64,000 nucleotides of DNA from Mycolicibacterium chitae (GTDB lineage: Bacteria > Actinomycetota > Actinomycetes > Mycobacteriales > Mycobacteriaceae). Below the pieces are notes generated by a model, which saw only the letters and a program-made list of their open reading frames with translations, was not told the origin of the DNA and ran no database searches. Location of the stretch: NCBI RefSeq assembly GCF_900637205.1, contig NZ_LR134355.1, forward strand, positions 3,782,001 to 3,846,000, given 5' to 3'. Position numbers and translations under genes: made by a program. Shown here one piece after another: positions 15,972 through 23,802 of this stretch (the stretch's first letter is position 1; every line of letters starts with the position of its first letter).

Positions 15972-16994
15972 TCACCTGGACAGTTGCGGTAAGAACCCCA
16001 GCCGCTCGTATACCCGCTGCAGCGTGTTTGCAGACACGTCCCGCGCACGCTGCGCGCCGGCGGCCAGCACCGCTTCGAGCTCGGCCGGATCGGCGAGCAA
16101 CTCGTCGACACGGGTCTTGATCGGGGTGACGAATTCGACGACGGCCTCGGCGGTGTCCTTCTTCAGATCGCCGTAGCCGCGGCCCTCGTAGCCACCCACC
16201 AGCGCGTCGATGCCGGTCCCGGTGACCGCCGACTGGATGGTCAGCAGGTTCGAGACCCCCGGCTTGCCGTCGGGATCGAAGCGGATCTCCCGATCGCTGT
16301 CGGTGACCGCCGACCGAATCTTCTTGGCGGTCTTGGCCGGATCGTCGAGCAGCGAGATCAGGCCCGCGTCCGAGGCCGCCGACTTGCTCATCTTGGCCGT
16401 CGGGTCCTGCAGGTCGTAGATCTTGGCGGTGGCCTTCGGGATCATCGCCTCGGGCACGACGAAGGTGTCGGGGAAGCGCGCGTTGACCCGGCCGGCCACG
16501 TCGCGCGCCAGCTCCAGGTGCTGCCGTTGGTCCTCGCCGACGGGCACCAGGTCGGTGTCGTAGGCCAACACGTCGGCGGCCATCAGCACCGGGTAGGTGA
16601 ACAGGCCGACGGTGGTGGCGTCGGCGCCCTGCTTCTGCGACTTGTCCTTGAACTGCGTCATCCGCGACGCCTGCCCGAAACCGGTGAAACATCCCAGTAC
16701 CCAGGCCAACTCGGCGTGCGCCGGGACGTGGCTCTGCACGAACACGGTGCTGCGGGCCGGGTCGATACCCAACGCCAGGTACTGGGCCGCGGTCACCAGG
16801 GTGCGCCGGCGCAGCACCTCGGGGTCCTGGGCCACGGTGATGGCGTGCAGATCCACCACGCAGAAGTAGGCGTCGTAGCCGTCCTGCAGTTCCACCCACT
16901 GCTTCACCGCGCCCAGCGCGTTGCCGAGGTGCAGGGAATCGGAGGTGGGTTGGGCGCCGGAGAAGACCACCTGGCGCGCTGCGCTGTCGCTCAT
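15972..16994 (-). CDS. trpS: tryptophanyl-tRNA synthetase
   Basis: 340-residue class I aminoacyl-tRNA synthetase charging tRNA-Trp. The nucleotide-binding signatures HLGN (residues 22-25, the HIGH equivalent) and KMSKS (201-205) are intact, and the tryptophan-pocket region around GCFTGFGQASRMTQFK is conserved. Its ATG overlaps the stop of xthA. Length and position agree with M. tuberculosis trpS (Rv3336c). Confidence 0.97.
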   Translation of the reverse strand: MSDSAARQVVFSGAQPTSDSLHLGNALGAVKQWVELQDGYDAYFCVVDLHAITVAQDPEVLRRRTLVTAAQYLALGIDPARSTVFVQSHVPAHAELAWVLGCFTGFGQASRMTQFKDKSQKQGADATTVGLFTYPVLMAADVLAYDTDLVPVGEDQRQHLELARDVAGRVNARFPDTFVVPEAMIPKATAKIYDLQDPTAKMSKSAASDAGLISLLDDPAKTAKKIRSAVTDSDREIRFDPDGKPGVSNLLTIQSAVTGTGIDALVGGYEGRGYGDLKKDTAEAVVEFVTPIKTRVDELLADPAELEAVLAAGAQRARDVSANTLQRVYERLGFLPQLSR

Positions 16995-17833
16995 GATGCG
17001 GCCATCTTTTCATCCGCGAACTCGACGGTGACCGGCGCGTGGTCGGACCAGCGCAGCGCGTAGTCGCCGGGTCGCTCGGTGCCCGCGGTCACCGCCCGCG
17101 CGGCCAGTTCCGGGGTCGCCAGGTGGTAGTCGATGCGCCAGCCGGCGTCGTTGTCGAAGGCCTTGCCGCGCCAGGACCACCAGCTGTACGGGCCGGGCAC
17201 GTCGGGGTGCAGTCCGCGCACGACGTCCACCCAGCCGGTCGCCAACAGGTCGGTGACCCACTGCCGTTCCTCGGGCAGGAAACCCGACTTCTTCAGGTTG
17301 CCCTTCCAGTTCTTGATGTCGTTCTCGGTGTGGGCGATGTTCCAGTCCCCGCACACGACGGCTTGACGGCCGGTGCGCCGCGCCTCGTCCAGCAGGTCGG
17401 CCATCCGGGCGCCCAGCGCCGCCATGAAGCGTTCCTTCTCCCGCTGCCGGTCGGTCTCGGCCTCCCCGGTGGGCACGTACACGCTGGCCACCGTCAACCC
17501 GCCGGTGGCGACCTCGACGTAGCGGGCGTGATGCGCGAATTCGTCCGCGCCGCAGCCGATCCGGATCTCGTCGACGGGGGTCCGGGACAGCACGGCCACC
17601 CCGTTGCGGCCCTTCGGGGCACCGTCGCCGGGGCAGGCGATGGCCAACTGCCAACCGTCGGCGGTGGCCGGCGCCAACGCCTGGGCCACCTGGTCCTCGT
17701 CGGCGCGGGTCTCCTGCAGGCAGATCACGTCGGCGCGGGTCTCTTTGAGCCAGGCCAGCAACCCCAGATTGTCGGTGGAGCGCTCCTTGACGGCGGCGCG
17801 GATGCCGTTGACGTTGACGGTCGTGACGATCAC
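16991..17833 (-). CDS. xthA: exodeoxyribonuclease III
   Basis: 280-residue member of the exonuclease III/AP endonuclease family, acting in base-excision repair. Landmarks: VNVNGIRAA, ICLQETRADEDQ (metal-binding Glu), VYVPTGE, CGDWNIAHTENDIKNW and the C-terminal WRIDYHLATPEL and RWSDHAPVTVEF (catalytic Asp-His). Translation probably begins at GTG 17833 (VIVTTVNVNGIR), since residues further upstream are basic and unrelated. It is the first gene of the operon leading into trpS. Confidence 0.92.
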   Translation of the reverse strand: MIVTTVNVNGIRAAVKERSTDNLGLLAWLKETRADVICLQETRADEDQVAQALAPATADGWQLAIACPGDGAPKGRNGVAVLSRTPVDEIRIGCGADEFAHHARYVEVATGGLTVASVYVPTGEAETDRQREKERFMAALGARMADLLDEARRTGRQAVVCGDWNIAHTENDIKNWKGNLKKSGFLPEERQWVTDLLATGWVDVVRGLHPDVPGPYSWWSWRGKAFDNDAGWRIDYHLATPELAARAVTAGTERPGDYALRWSDHAPVTVEFADEKMAAS

Positions 17834-17920
17834 GAGGCCCCACCCTAACCAACCGGGCCGACGACGCCCGGCCCCCAACAGCCGGTACCGCTGGTACCGG
17901 ATAATTGTTAGGGTCGGGCC

Positions 17921-18760
17921 ATGACGTTCCGTCGCGACCCCATCCATCTGGGCTCCGGAGAACCGGTCCTGCTGCTCCATCCGTTCCTGTGCTCACAGCA
18001 GGTCTGGTCGACGGTCGGCCCGAAACTCGCCGACACCGGCCGCTTCGAGGTGTTCGCCCCGACCATGGCCGGCCACCACGGCGGACCCGAGGCCGGGACC
18101 TGGTTCCTGAACAGCGAACTGCTGGCCGATCACGTCGAGCGTCAACTCGACGAACTCGGCTGGGACACCGCCCACATCGTCGGCAACTCCCTGGGCGGCT
18201 GGGTGGCGTTCGAACTGGAGCGACGCGGCCGCGCCCGCACCTTGACCGGGATCGCCCCGGCCGGCGGGTGGAGCCAATGGTCGCCGGTGAAGTTCGAGAC
18301 CGTCGCGAAGTTCCTCGGCGGCGGGCCCGTGCTGCTGGCCGCGCGCCTGCTGGGACCCCGCATTCTCGGTCTGCCGTTCGCGCGACGCATCGCCACGCTG
18401 CCGGTCAGCGGCCCGGCCGACGGTCCCACCCAGGCCGACCTGGTGAACCTCGTCGAGGACGCCACGCACTGCCGGGCCTACTTCGCGCTGCTGGTCAAGA
18501 CCCTGACGCTGCCGGGCCTGCTGGAGTTGGCCGACGTGCAGGCCCCGGTCCAGCTGGTGCTCTGCGAAAAGGACCGGGTCTTCCCCACGCCGCGTGGCAA
18601 CCGCCACTTCCTCGAGCAGCTGCCGGACACCTCCCGGGTGGTGCGGCTCGACGGCCTCGGACACATCCCGATGCTGGAGGCCCCCGACCTGGTCGCCGAA
18701 CTGCTGATCGACTTCCTCGACGAACACGTGCCGCCGCACCGGTCCGAGATCCCGGGCTGA
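17921..18760 (+). CDS. alpha/beta hydrolase
   Basis: 279-residue alpha/beta-hydrolase fold protein. The oxyanion region is VLLLHPFLCSQQVW, the nucleophile elbow GNSLGG (Ser near residue 89), the acid lies in LVLCEKDRVFP and the His in LDGLGHIPMLEAP. No transmembrane or signal segment. Substrate unknown; it occupies the slot of the Rv3338-type hydrolase upstream of the methionine genes. Divergent from xthA, with about 90 bases between. Confidence 0.88.
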   Translation: MTFRRDPIHLGSGEPVLLLHPFLCSQQVWSTVGPKLADTGRFEVFAPTMAGHHGGPEAGTWFLNSELLADHVERQLDELGWDTAHIVGNSLGGWVAFELERRGRARTLTGIAPAGGWSQWSPVKFETVAKFLGGGPVLLAARLLGPRILGLPFARRIATLPVSGPADGPTQADLVNLVEDATHCRAYFALLVKTLTLPGLLELADVQAPVQLVLCEKDRVFPTPRGNRHFLEQLPDTSRVVRLDGLGHIPMLEAPDLVAELLIDFLDEHVPPHRSEIPG

Positions 18761-18881
18761 GACTCAGGGGCGAGTCAGACCTCACGCAGCAAAAGTGCGA
18801 GTGGCCCCCGGCGTGGCTGCTGCCTCGATGCGAGCGACGCACCCGGGACCGGCCCGGTGGCACGTCATCGACGCCTTGGGA

Positions 18882-18887
18882 TATTCT
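18882..18887 (+). promoter_or_regulatory. -10 element of the methionine operon
   Basis: TATTCT at 18882-18887 lies 7 bases before the first paired base of the SAM-IV riboswitch (18895), placing transcription start right at the aptamer's 5' end. No good -35 is visible. Confidence 0.5.
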
Positions 18888-18892
18888 GCAGA

Positions 18893-19020
18893 TCGGTCAT
18901 GAGCGCCAGCGTCAAGCCCCGGCTTGCTGGCCGGCAACCCTCCAACCGCGGTGGGGTGCCCCGGGTGATGACCAGGTTGAGTAGCCACTGGAACCTCCAG
19001 TGGGTTACACGGCAAGCGCG
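18893..19020 (+). promoter_or_regulatory. SAM-IV riboswitch
   Basis: The leader of the sulfhydrylase gene contains the actinobacterial SAM-IV aptamer. GGTCAT (18895-18900) closes with ATGACC (18968-18973) as P1. Inside it lies the SAM-family core with GAGCGCCAGCGTCAAGCCC and GCTGGCCGGCAACCCTCCAAC. Downstream, CCACTGGA (18985-18992) and TCCAGTGG (18996-19003) make a perfect 8-bp hairpin expected next to the pseudoknot. SAM binding would lower expression of the methionine-precursor genes. About 120 bases separate it from the start codon. Confidence 0.88.
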
Positions 19021-19140
19021 GGTCCGGCAGCCGGGCCCCAGAGTAGACAGGGAAACCTGATGCGGCCCGAGATGTGTCACTGCTGTTGAACCGACTTTGT
19101 CGGACGAGCACCTGATACCAGCTACCGAAGGAACCATCAC

Positions 19141-20448
19141 ATGAGCACCACCGCCGACGACCCCCAGGCCACCTGGGCGTTCGAGACCAAACAGGTCCAC
19201 GCCGGCCAGCAACCCGACGCCGCCACCAACGCGCGGGCTCTGCCGATCTACGCCACCACCTCGTACACGTTCGACAGCACCGATCACGCCGCGGCGCTGT
19301 TCAGCCTGGCCGAGCCGGGCAACATCTACACCCGGATCATGAATCCCACCACCGACGTCGTCGAGCAGCGCATCGCCGCCCTCGAGGGCGGCGTCGCGGC
19401 GCTGTTCCTGTCCTCCGGGCAGGCCGCGTCGACCCTGTCAATCCTCAACATCGCCGGCGCGGGCGACCACATCGTGTCCTCGCCGCGGCTCTACGGCGGC
19501 ACCTACAACCTGCTGCAGCATTCGCTGCCCAAGCTCGGCGTCGAGGTCACCTTCGTCGAGAACGCCGACGATCTGGAATCCTGGCGCGCCGCGGTCCGCC
19601 CCAACACCAAGGCCTTCTTCGCCGAGTCCATCTCCAACCCGCAGATCGATGTCCTCGACATCCCCGGGGTGTCCGGGGTGGCCCACGACAACGGCCTGCC
19701 GCTGATCGTCGACAACACCATCGCCACGCCCTACCTGATCCAGCCGCTGGCCCACGGCGCCGACATCGTCGTGCACTCCGCCACCAAGTACCTCGGCGGC
19801 CACGGCACCGCGATCGCCGGGGTGATCGTCGACGGCGGCACCTTCGACTGGACCCAGGGCCGCCATCCCGGCTTCACCAACCCCGACCCCAGCTACCACG
19901 GCGTGGTGTACGCCGACCTCGGCGCGCCGGCCTTCGCGCTGAAGGCCCGGGTGCAGTTGCTGCGCGACCTCGGTTCGGCCGCCTCGCCGTTCAACGCGTT
20001 CCTGGTCGCTCAGGGCCTCGAGACCCTGAGCCTGCGGATGGAGCGGCACGTCGCCAACGCCCAGCGGGTCGCCGAATTCCTGGCCGCCCGCCCGGAGGTC
20101 ACCAGCGTCAACTACGCGGGCCTGCCCAGCTCACCGTGGCACGAGATCGGAAAGAAGCTGGCGCCCAAGGGAACCGGCGCGGTGCTGGCCTTCGAGCTGG
20201 CCGGCGGCGTCCCGGCGGGCAAGGCCTTCGTCGACGCGCTGACACTGCACAGCCACGTCGCCAACATCGGTGACGTGCGCTCGCTGGTGATCCACCCGGC
20301 CTCCACCACGCATCAGCAGCTGTCCGCCGAGGAGCAGCTGAGCAGCGGGGTAACCCCGGGCCTGGTGCGGTTGGCGGTCGGCATCGAGGGCATCGACGAC
20401 ATCCTGGCCGACCTCGAACGCGGTTTCGCCGCCGTGGCGGCGTCTTGA
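19141..20448 (+). CDS. metC: O-acetylhomoserine (thiol)-lyase
   Basis: 435-residue PLP enzyme of the Cys/Met metabolism family that makes homocysteine or methionine from O-acetylhomoserine and a sulfur donor. The N-terminus (FETKQVHAGQQPDAATNARA), IYTRIMNPTTDVVEQR, and the PLP-lysine motif VVHSATKYLGGHGTAIAG are diagnostic for the MetY/sulfhydrylase branch. M. tuberculosis calls the syntenic gene metC (Rv3340). Controlled by the SAM-IV riboswitch upstream and followed within 12 bases by metX. Confidence 0.93.
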   Translation: MSTTADDPQATWAFETKQVHAGQQPDAATNARALPIYATTSYTFDSTDHAAALFSLAEPGNIYTRIMNPTTDVVEQRIAALEGGVAALFLSSGQAASTLSILNIAGAGDHIVSSPRLYGGTYNLLQHSLPKLGVEVTFVENADDLESWRAAVRPNTKAFFAESISNPQIDVLDIPGVSGVAHDNGLPLIVDNTIATPYLIQPLAHGADIVVHSATKYLGGHGTAIAGVIVDGGTFDWTQGRHPGFTNPDPSYHGVVYADLGAPAFALKARVQLLRDLGSAASPFNAFLVAQGLETLSLRMERHVANAQRVAEFLAARPEVTSVNYAGLPSSPWHEIGKKLAPKGTGAVLAFELAGGVPAGKAFVDALTLHSHVANIGDVRSLVIHPASTTHQQLSAEEQLSSGVTPGLVRLAVGIEGIDDILADLERGFAAVAAS

Positions 20449-20459
20449 GTGAGCCTGAC

Positions 20460-21590
20460 ATGACGATTTCCGAAGAACGCGTGCGCGCGACGACGGCCCT
20501 GCCCGCCGAGGGTGAGACCGCGATCGTCAACATCGGTGCGCTCACCCTCGAGAGCGGTCAGGTGCTCGACGACGTCAGCATCGCGGTGCAGCGCTGGGGT
20601 GAGCTCTCCCCCGCCCGCGACAACGTCGTCATGGTGCTGCACGCGCTCACCGGCGACTCCCACATCACCGGCCCGGCCGGACCGGGTCACCCGACCCCCG
20701 GCTGGTGGGATGGCATCGCCGGCCCAGGCGCGCCGATCGACACCGATCACTGGTGCGCGGTCGCCACCAACGTGCTGGGCGGCTGCCGCGGCTCGACCGG
20801 ACCGAGCTCCCTGCATCGCGACGGAAAGCCCTGGGGCTCACGATTTCCGGTGATCTCGATTCGCGATCAGGTGAATGCCGACCTCGCCGCGCTGGCCGCC
20901 CTCGGCATCACCGAGGTCGCCGCGGTGATGGGCGGCTCGATGGGCGGCGCGCGGGCGCTGGAATGGCTTGTCGGGCACCCGGACACGGTGCGCACCGGCC
21001 TGGTGCTCGCGGTCGGGGCGCGGGCCACCGCCGATCAGATCGGCACCCAGTCCAACCAGATCGCGGCCATCAAGGCGGACCCGAACTGGCAGGGCGGCGA
21101 CTACTACGACACCGGCCGCTCCCCGGAAGCCGGACTGGAGGTCGCGCGGCGCTTCGCGCACCTGACCTACCGCGGCGAGGAAGAACTCGACGACCGGTTC
21201 GGCAACGCCGCCCAGGGTGACGAGGATCCGCTGGCCGGGGGCCGCTACGCCGTGCAGAGCTATCTCGAGCATCAGGGCGGCAAGCTGGTCGCCCGGTTCG
21301 ACGCGGGCACCTATGTGGCGCTGTCGGATTCGCTGTCCAGCCACGACGTGGGCCGCGGCCGGGGCGGGGTGGCCGCCGCGCTGCGGTCCTGTCCGCTGCC
21401 CGTGGTGGTCGGCGGTATCACCTCCGACCGGCTCTACCCGCTGCGCCTGCAGCAGGAGATCGCCGATCTGCTGCCGGGCTGCGAGGGCCTCGACGTGGTC
21501 GACGCCCCCACCGGGCACGACGGTTTCCTGATCGAGACCGAGCCGATCGGCGAACTGATCCGGCGCACGCTGCAATTGGCCGCCCGGTGA
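20460..21590 (+). CDS. metX: homoserine O-acetyltransferase
   Basis: 376-residue alpha/beta-hydrolase-fold acyltransferase that activates homoserine with acetyl-CoA, feeding the sulfhydrylase upstream. The nucleophile Ser160 sits in MGGSMGGARALEW; the acid is in GITSDRLYPLRLQQ and the His in PTGHDGFLIE. ATG 20460 gives the family length; an in-frame TTG at 20445 overlaps the upstream stop and is the alternative. Called metA in M. tuberculosis (Rv3341). Its stop overlaps the next start (GTGA), so the three genes form one SAM-controlled transcript. Confidence 0.93.
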   Translation: MTISEERVRATTALPAEGETAIVNIGALTLESGQVLDDVSIAVQRWGELSPARDNVVMVLHALTGDSHITGPAGPGHPTPGWWDGIAGPGAPIDTDHWCAVATNVLGGCRGSTGPSSLHRDGKPWGSRFPVISIRDQVNADLAALAALGITEVAAVMGGSMGGARALEWLVGHPDTVRTGLVLAVGARATADQIGTQSNQIAAIKADPNWQGGDYYDTGRSPEAGLEVARRFAHLTYRGEEELDDRFGNAAQGDEDPLAGGRYAVQSYLEHQGGKLVARFDAGTYVALSDSLSSHDVGRGRGGVAAALRSCPLPVVVGGITSDRLYPLRLQQEIADLLPGCEGLDVVDAPTGHDGFLIETEPIGELIRRTLQLAAR

Positions 21591-22312
21591 CCGCCCCGCG
21601 GTCCCTGTCGTTCGGTTCGCAGGCGGCGGCGTACGAACGGGGGCGCCCGTCGTACCCGCCGGAGGCCATCGATTGGCTGTTGCCGCCGGGGGCCCGCGAT
21701 GTCCTGGACCTCGGCGCGGGCACCGGCAAGCTGACGACTCGGCTGGTGGAGCGCGGCCTGAACGTGGTCGCCGTCGACCCCATCACGGAGATGCTCGACG
21801 TGCTGCGCAGCGCGCTGCCCGACACCCCGGCCCTGCTCGGTACCGCCGAGGAGATCCCGTTGCCGGACAACAGCGTCGACGCGGTGCTGGTGGCTCAGGC
21901 GTGGCACTGGGTGGACCCGGCGCGCGCCATCCCCGAGGTGGCCCGGGTCTTGCGCCCCGGCGGCCGGTTGGGGCTGGTGTGGAACACCCGCGACGAGCGC
22001 CTCGGCTGGGTCAAGGACCTCGGCGCGATCATCGGCCCCGAGCACGACCCGTTCAGCCAGTCGGTGCCGCTGCCCGAACCGTTCACCGACGTGCAGCGCC
22101 ATCAGGTGGAGTGGACCAACTACCTGACCCCGCAGGCGGTGGTGGACCTGGTGGCCTCGCGCAGCTACTGCATCACCTCGCCGGCCGAGGTGCGCACCCA
22201 GACCCTGGCCCGGGTACGCGAGCTGCTGGCCACCCACCCGGCCCTGGCGAACTCCACCGGCGTCGCACTGCCGTACGTGACGGTGTGCATCCGCGCGACG
22301 CTGGCGGGTTGA
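21587..22312 (+). CDS. class I SAM-dependent methyltransferase
   Basis: 241-residue methyltransferase (Rv3342-like). SAM-binding motif I is VLDLGAGTGKLTTRL, followed by the acidic end of beta-2 (VVAVDPITEML), AEEIPLPDNSVDAV and VARVLRPGGRLGLVWN. Starts with GTG overlapping the metX stop, so it sits in the SAM-riboswitch transcript. The acceptor is unknown; small-molecule methylation is typical for this fold. Confidence 0.87.
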   Translation: MTAPRSLSFGSQAAAYERGRPSYPPEAIDWLLPPGARDVLDLGAGTGKLTTRLVERGLNVVAVDPITEMLDVLRSALPDTPALLGTAEEIPLPDNSVDAVLVAQAWHWVDPARAIPEVARVLRPGGRLGLVWNTRDERLGWVKDLGAIIGPEHDPFSQSVPLPEPFTDVQRHQVEWTNYLTPQAVVDLVASRSYCITSPAEVRTQTLARVRELLATHPALANSTGVALPYVTVCIRATLAG

Positions 22313-22318
22313 TCGAAA

Positions 22319-22555
22319 CTAGTTGTGCCGCCCCTGCTTTGCGTCGAGCTCGTTGAGCAACATCCCGAAACCGTTGGCGCGCAGCGAAATCCGTAGCGGT
22401 TTACTCGGATCGTGGCCGTCGAGCCAGTGTCGCAGGACGTCCTGCTGACGATGGATGGATTGCCTCTCGGCGTGCAGATCCCGCAGCAGTCGCGGCAGTG
22501 TCGCAGGCGAGCCATCCCCCGATGCGCTCGCCGAATTCTCCAATAGTGCCCCCAT
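22319..22555 (-). CDS. small hypothetical protein, probably leaderless
   Basis: 78 residues, helical and charged (LPRLLRDLHAERQSIHRQQ, later SLRANGFGMLLNELDAKQG), with no signal or membrane segment. Not recognised. Support for a real gene comes from upstream sequence: TAAGAT on the minus strand (22563-22568) is a good -10 and ends 7 bases before ATG 22555, giving a leaderless mRNA. A perfect 16-bp palindrome covers the start codon. It converges with the methyltransferase gene. Confidence 0.55.
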   Translation of the reverse strand: MGALLENSASASGDGSPATLPRLLRDLHAERQSIHRQQDVLRHWLDGHDPSKPLRISLRANGFGMLLNELDAKQGRHN

Positions 22556-22562
22556 GGGGGCA
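22547..22562. promoter_or_regulatory. 16-bp perfect palindrome over the start of the small gene
   Basis: TGCCCCCATGGGGGCA is fully self-complementary. It contains the ATG of the 22319-22555 gene and lies just downstream of its predicted -10. It could be an operator or an mRNA structure masking the start. Confidence 0.6.
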
Positions 22563-22612
22563 TCTTAGTGACGCACCCGTCGGGCGCGGGACGGGAATTC
22601 TCTGTGAATGGA

Positions 22613-22894
22613 CTAAGAGGTGCCCAGCGGATCGATGGTCCAGGCCGCGTACATGACCACTGTGGCCACCGATGCGGTTGTGACGAAGTCGATCCCCTTC
22701 GTGCGCACCCCGAGCAACCCGGCACGCTCGTCGGTGAGCAGCAACCGCAGCGCCGCGGCGATGCCGACCCCGATGCCGATGAGCAGCGCACCGCGGCGCC
22801 AGAAGCCGGCGGCCACCAGGACGAAGGCGACGGCGAAGGTCGCGAACACGGCCAGGATCGGCCACTGGGCACGCAGCGCCGAGCGCACCGTCAC
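22613..22894 (-). CDS. DUF3017 membrane protein
   Basis: 93-residue membrane protein with three hydrophobic segments (WPILAVFATFAVAFVLVAA, ALLIGIGVGIAAALRLLL and VTTASVATVVMYAAW). The central ADERAGLL-type segment (LLLTDERAGLLGVRTKGID) is the DUF3017 hallmark; Rv3355c, next to folD, is the likely counterpart. GTG start overlaps the folD stop by four bases, so it is translationally coupled to folD. Function unknown. Confidence 0.85.
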   Translation of the reverse strand: MTVRSALRAQWPILAVFATFAVAFVLVAAGFWRRGALLIGIGVGIAAALRLLLTDERAGLLGVRTKGIDFVTTASVATVVMYAAWTIDPLGTS

Positions 22895-23748
22895 TGCCGC
22901 GACTCGGCGCGTTCGACGACGTTGGTCAGCAGGAACGCGCGGGTCAGCGGGCCTACCCCGCCCGGGTTGGGCGAGACGTGCCCGGCGAGGTCCCAGACGT
23001 CGGGATGGACATCGCCGGTGAGCTTGCCGTCGACCCGACTGACGCCGACGTCGACCACCGCCGCGCCGGGACGGACCATCTCCGCGGTCACCATGTGCGG
23101 CACCCCCACCGCGGCCACGATGATGTCGGCCTGCTTGGTCAGCGCGGCGAGGTCACGAGTTCCGGTGTGGCACAACGTCACCGTCGCGTTCTCCGAACGT
23201 CGGGTCAGCAGCAGCCCCAGCGGCCGGCCCACGGTGACGCCGCGGCCGATCACCACCACGTGCGCGCCGGCGATCTCGACGTCGTAGCGGCGCAGCAGGT
23301 GCACGATCCCGCGCGGGGTGCACGGCAGCGGCGCCTCCTTGCCGAGCACCAGCCGGCCGAGGTTGGTCGGGTGCAGACCGTCGGCGTCCTTGTCCGGATC
23401 GATGCGTTCCAGCGCGGCGTTCTCGTCCAGGTGCTTGGGTAGCGGCAACTGCACGATGTAGCCGGTGCATTCGGGGTTGGCGTTGAGCTCGTCGATGGTG
23501 TCGTCGAGCTGGGCCTGGGTGATGTCGGCGGGCAGGTCGCGACGCAGCGAGGTGATGCCCACCTTGGCGCAGTCGGAGTGCTTGCCGCGCACGTAGGCCT
23601 GCGACCCCGGGTCCTCGCCGACGAGGATGGTGCCCAGGCCCGGGGTGATCCCGGCCTGCGTCAACTTCGCCACCCGCTCCTCGAGATCGACGAAGATCTC
23701 GTCGCGCGTGGCCTTACCGTCCAGAACTGTCGCACCCACGTCCGACAT
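22891..23748 (-). CDS. folD: bifunctional methylenetetrahydrofolate dehydrogenase/cyclohydrolase
   Basis: 285-residue enzyme interconverting 5,10-methylene-THF, methenyl-THF and 10-formyl-THF for purine and one-carbon metabolism. Landmarks: the active-site Lys region SQAYVRGKHSDCAKVGI, VQLPLPKHLDE, GLHPTNLGRLV, the NADP loop VVVIGRGVTVGRPLGLLL and the C-terminal PNPGGVGPLTRAFLL. ATG 23748 is chosen; the frame continues upstream only as the shadow of the neighbouring gene. Followed by the DUF3017 gene in the same transcript. Confidence 0.96.
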   Translation of the reverse strand: MSDVGATVLDGKATRDEIFVDLEERVAKLTQAGITPGLGTILVGEDPGSQAYVRGKHSDCAKVGITSLRRDLPADITQAQLDDTIDELNANPECTGYIVQLPLPKHLDENAALERIDPDKDADGLHPTNLGRLVLGKEAPLPCTPRGIVHLLRRYDVEIAGAHVVVIGRGVTVGRPLGLLLTRRSENATVTLCHTGTRDLAALTKQADIIVAAVGVPHMVTAEMVRPGAAVVDVGVSRVDGKLTGDVHPDVWDLAGHVSPNPGGVGPLTRAFLLTNVVERAESRQ

Positions 23749-23802
23749 TGTTGCATCGGTGCCTTTTGACAGACCCGAACGCCGCGGTGTTGAGTTCCTG
23801 AT

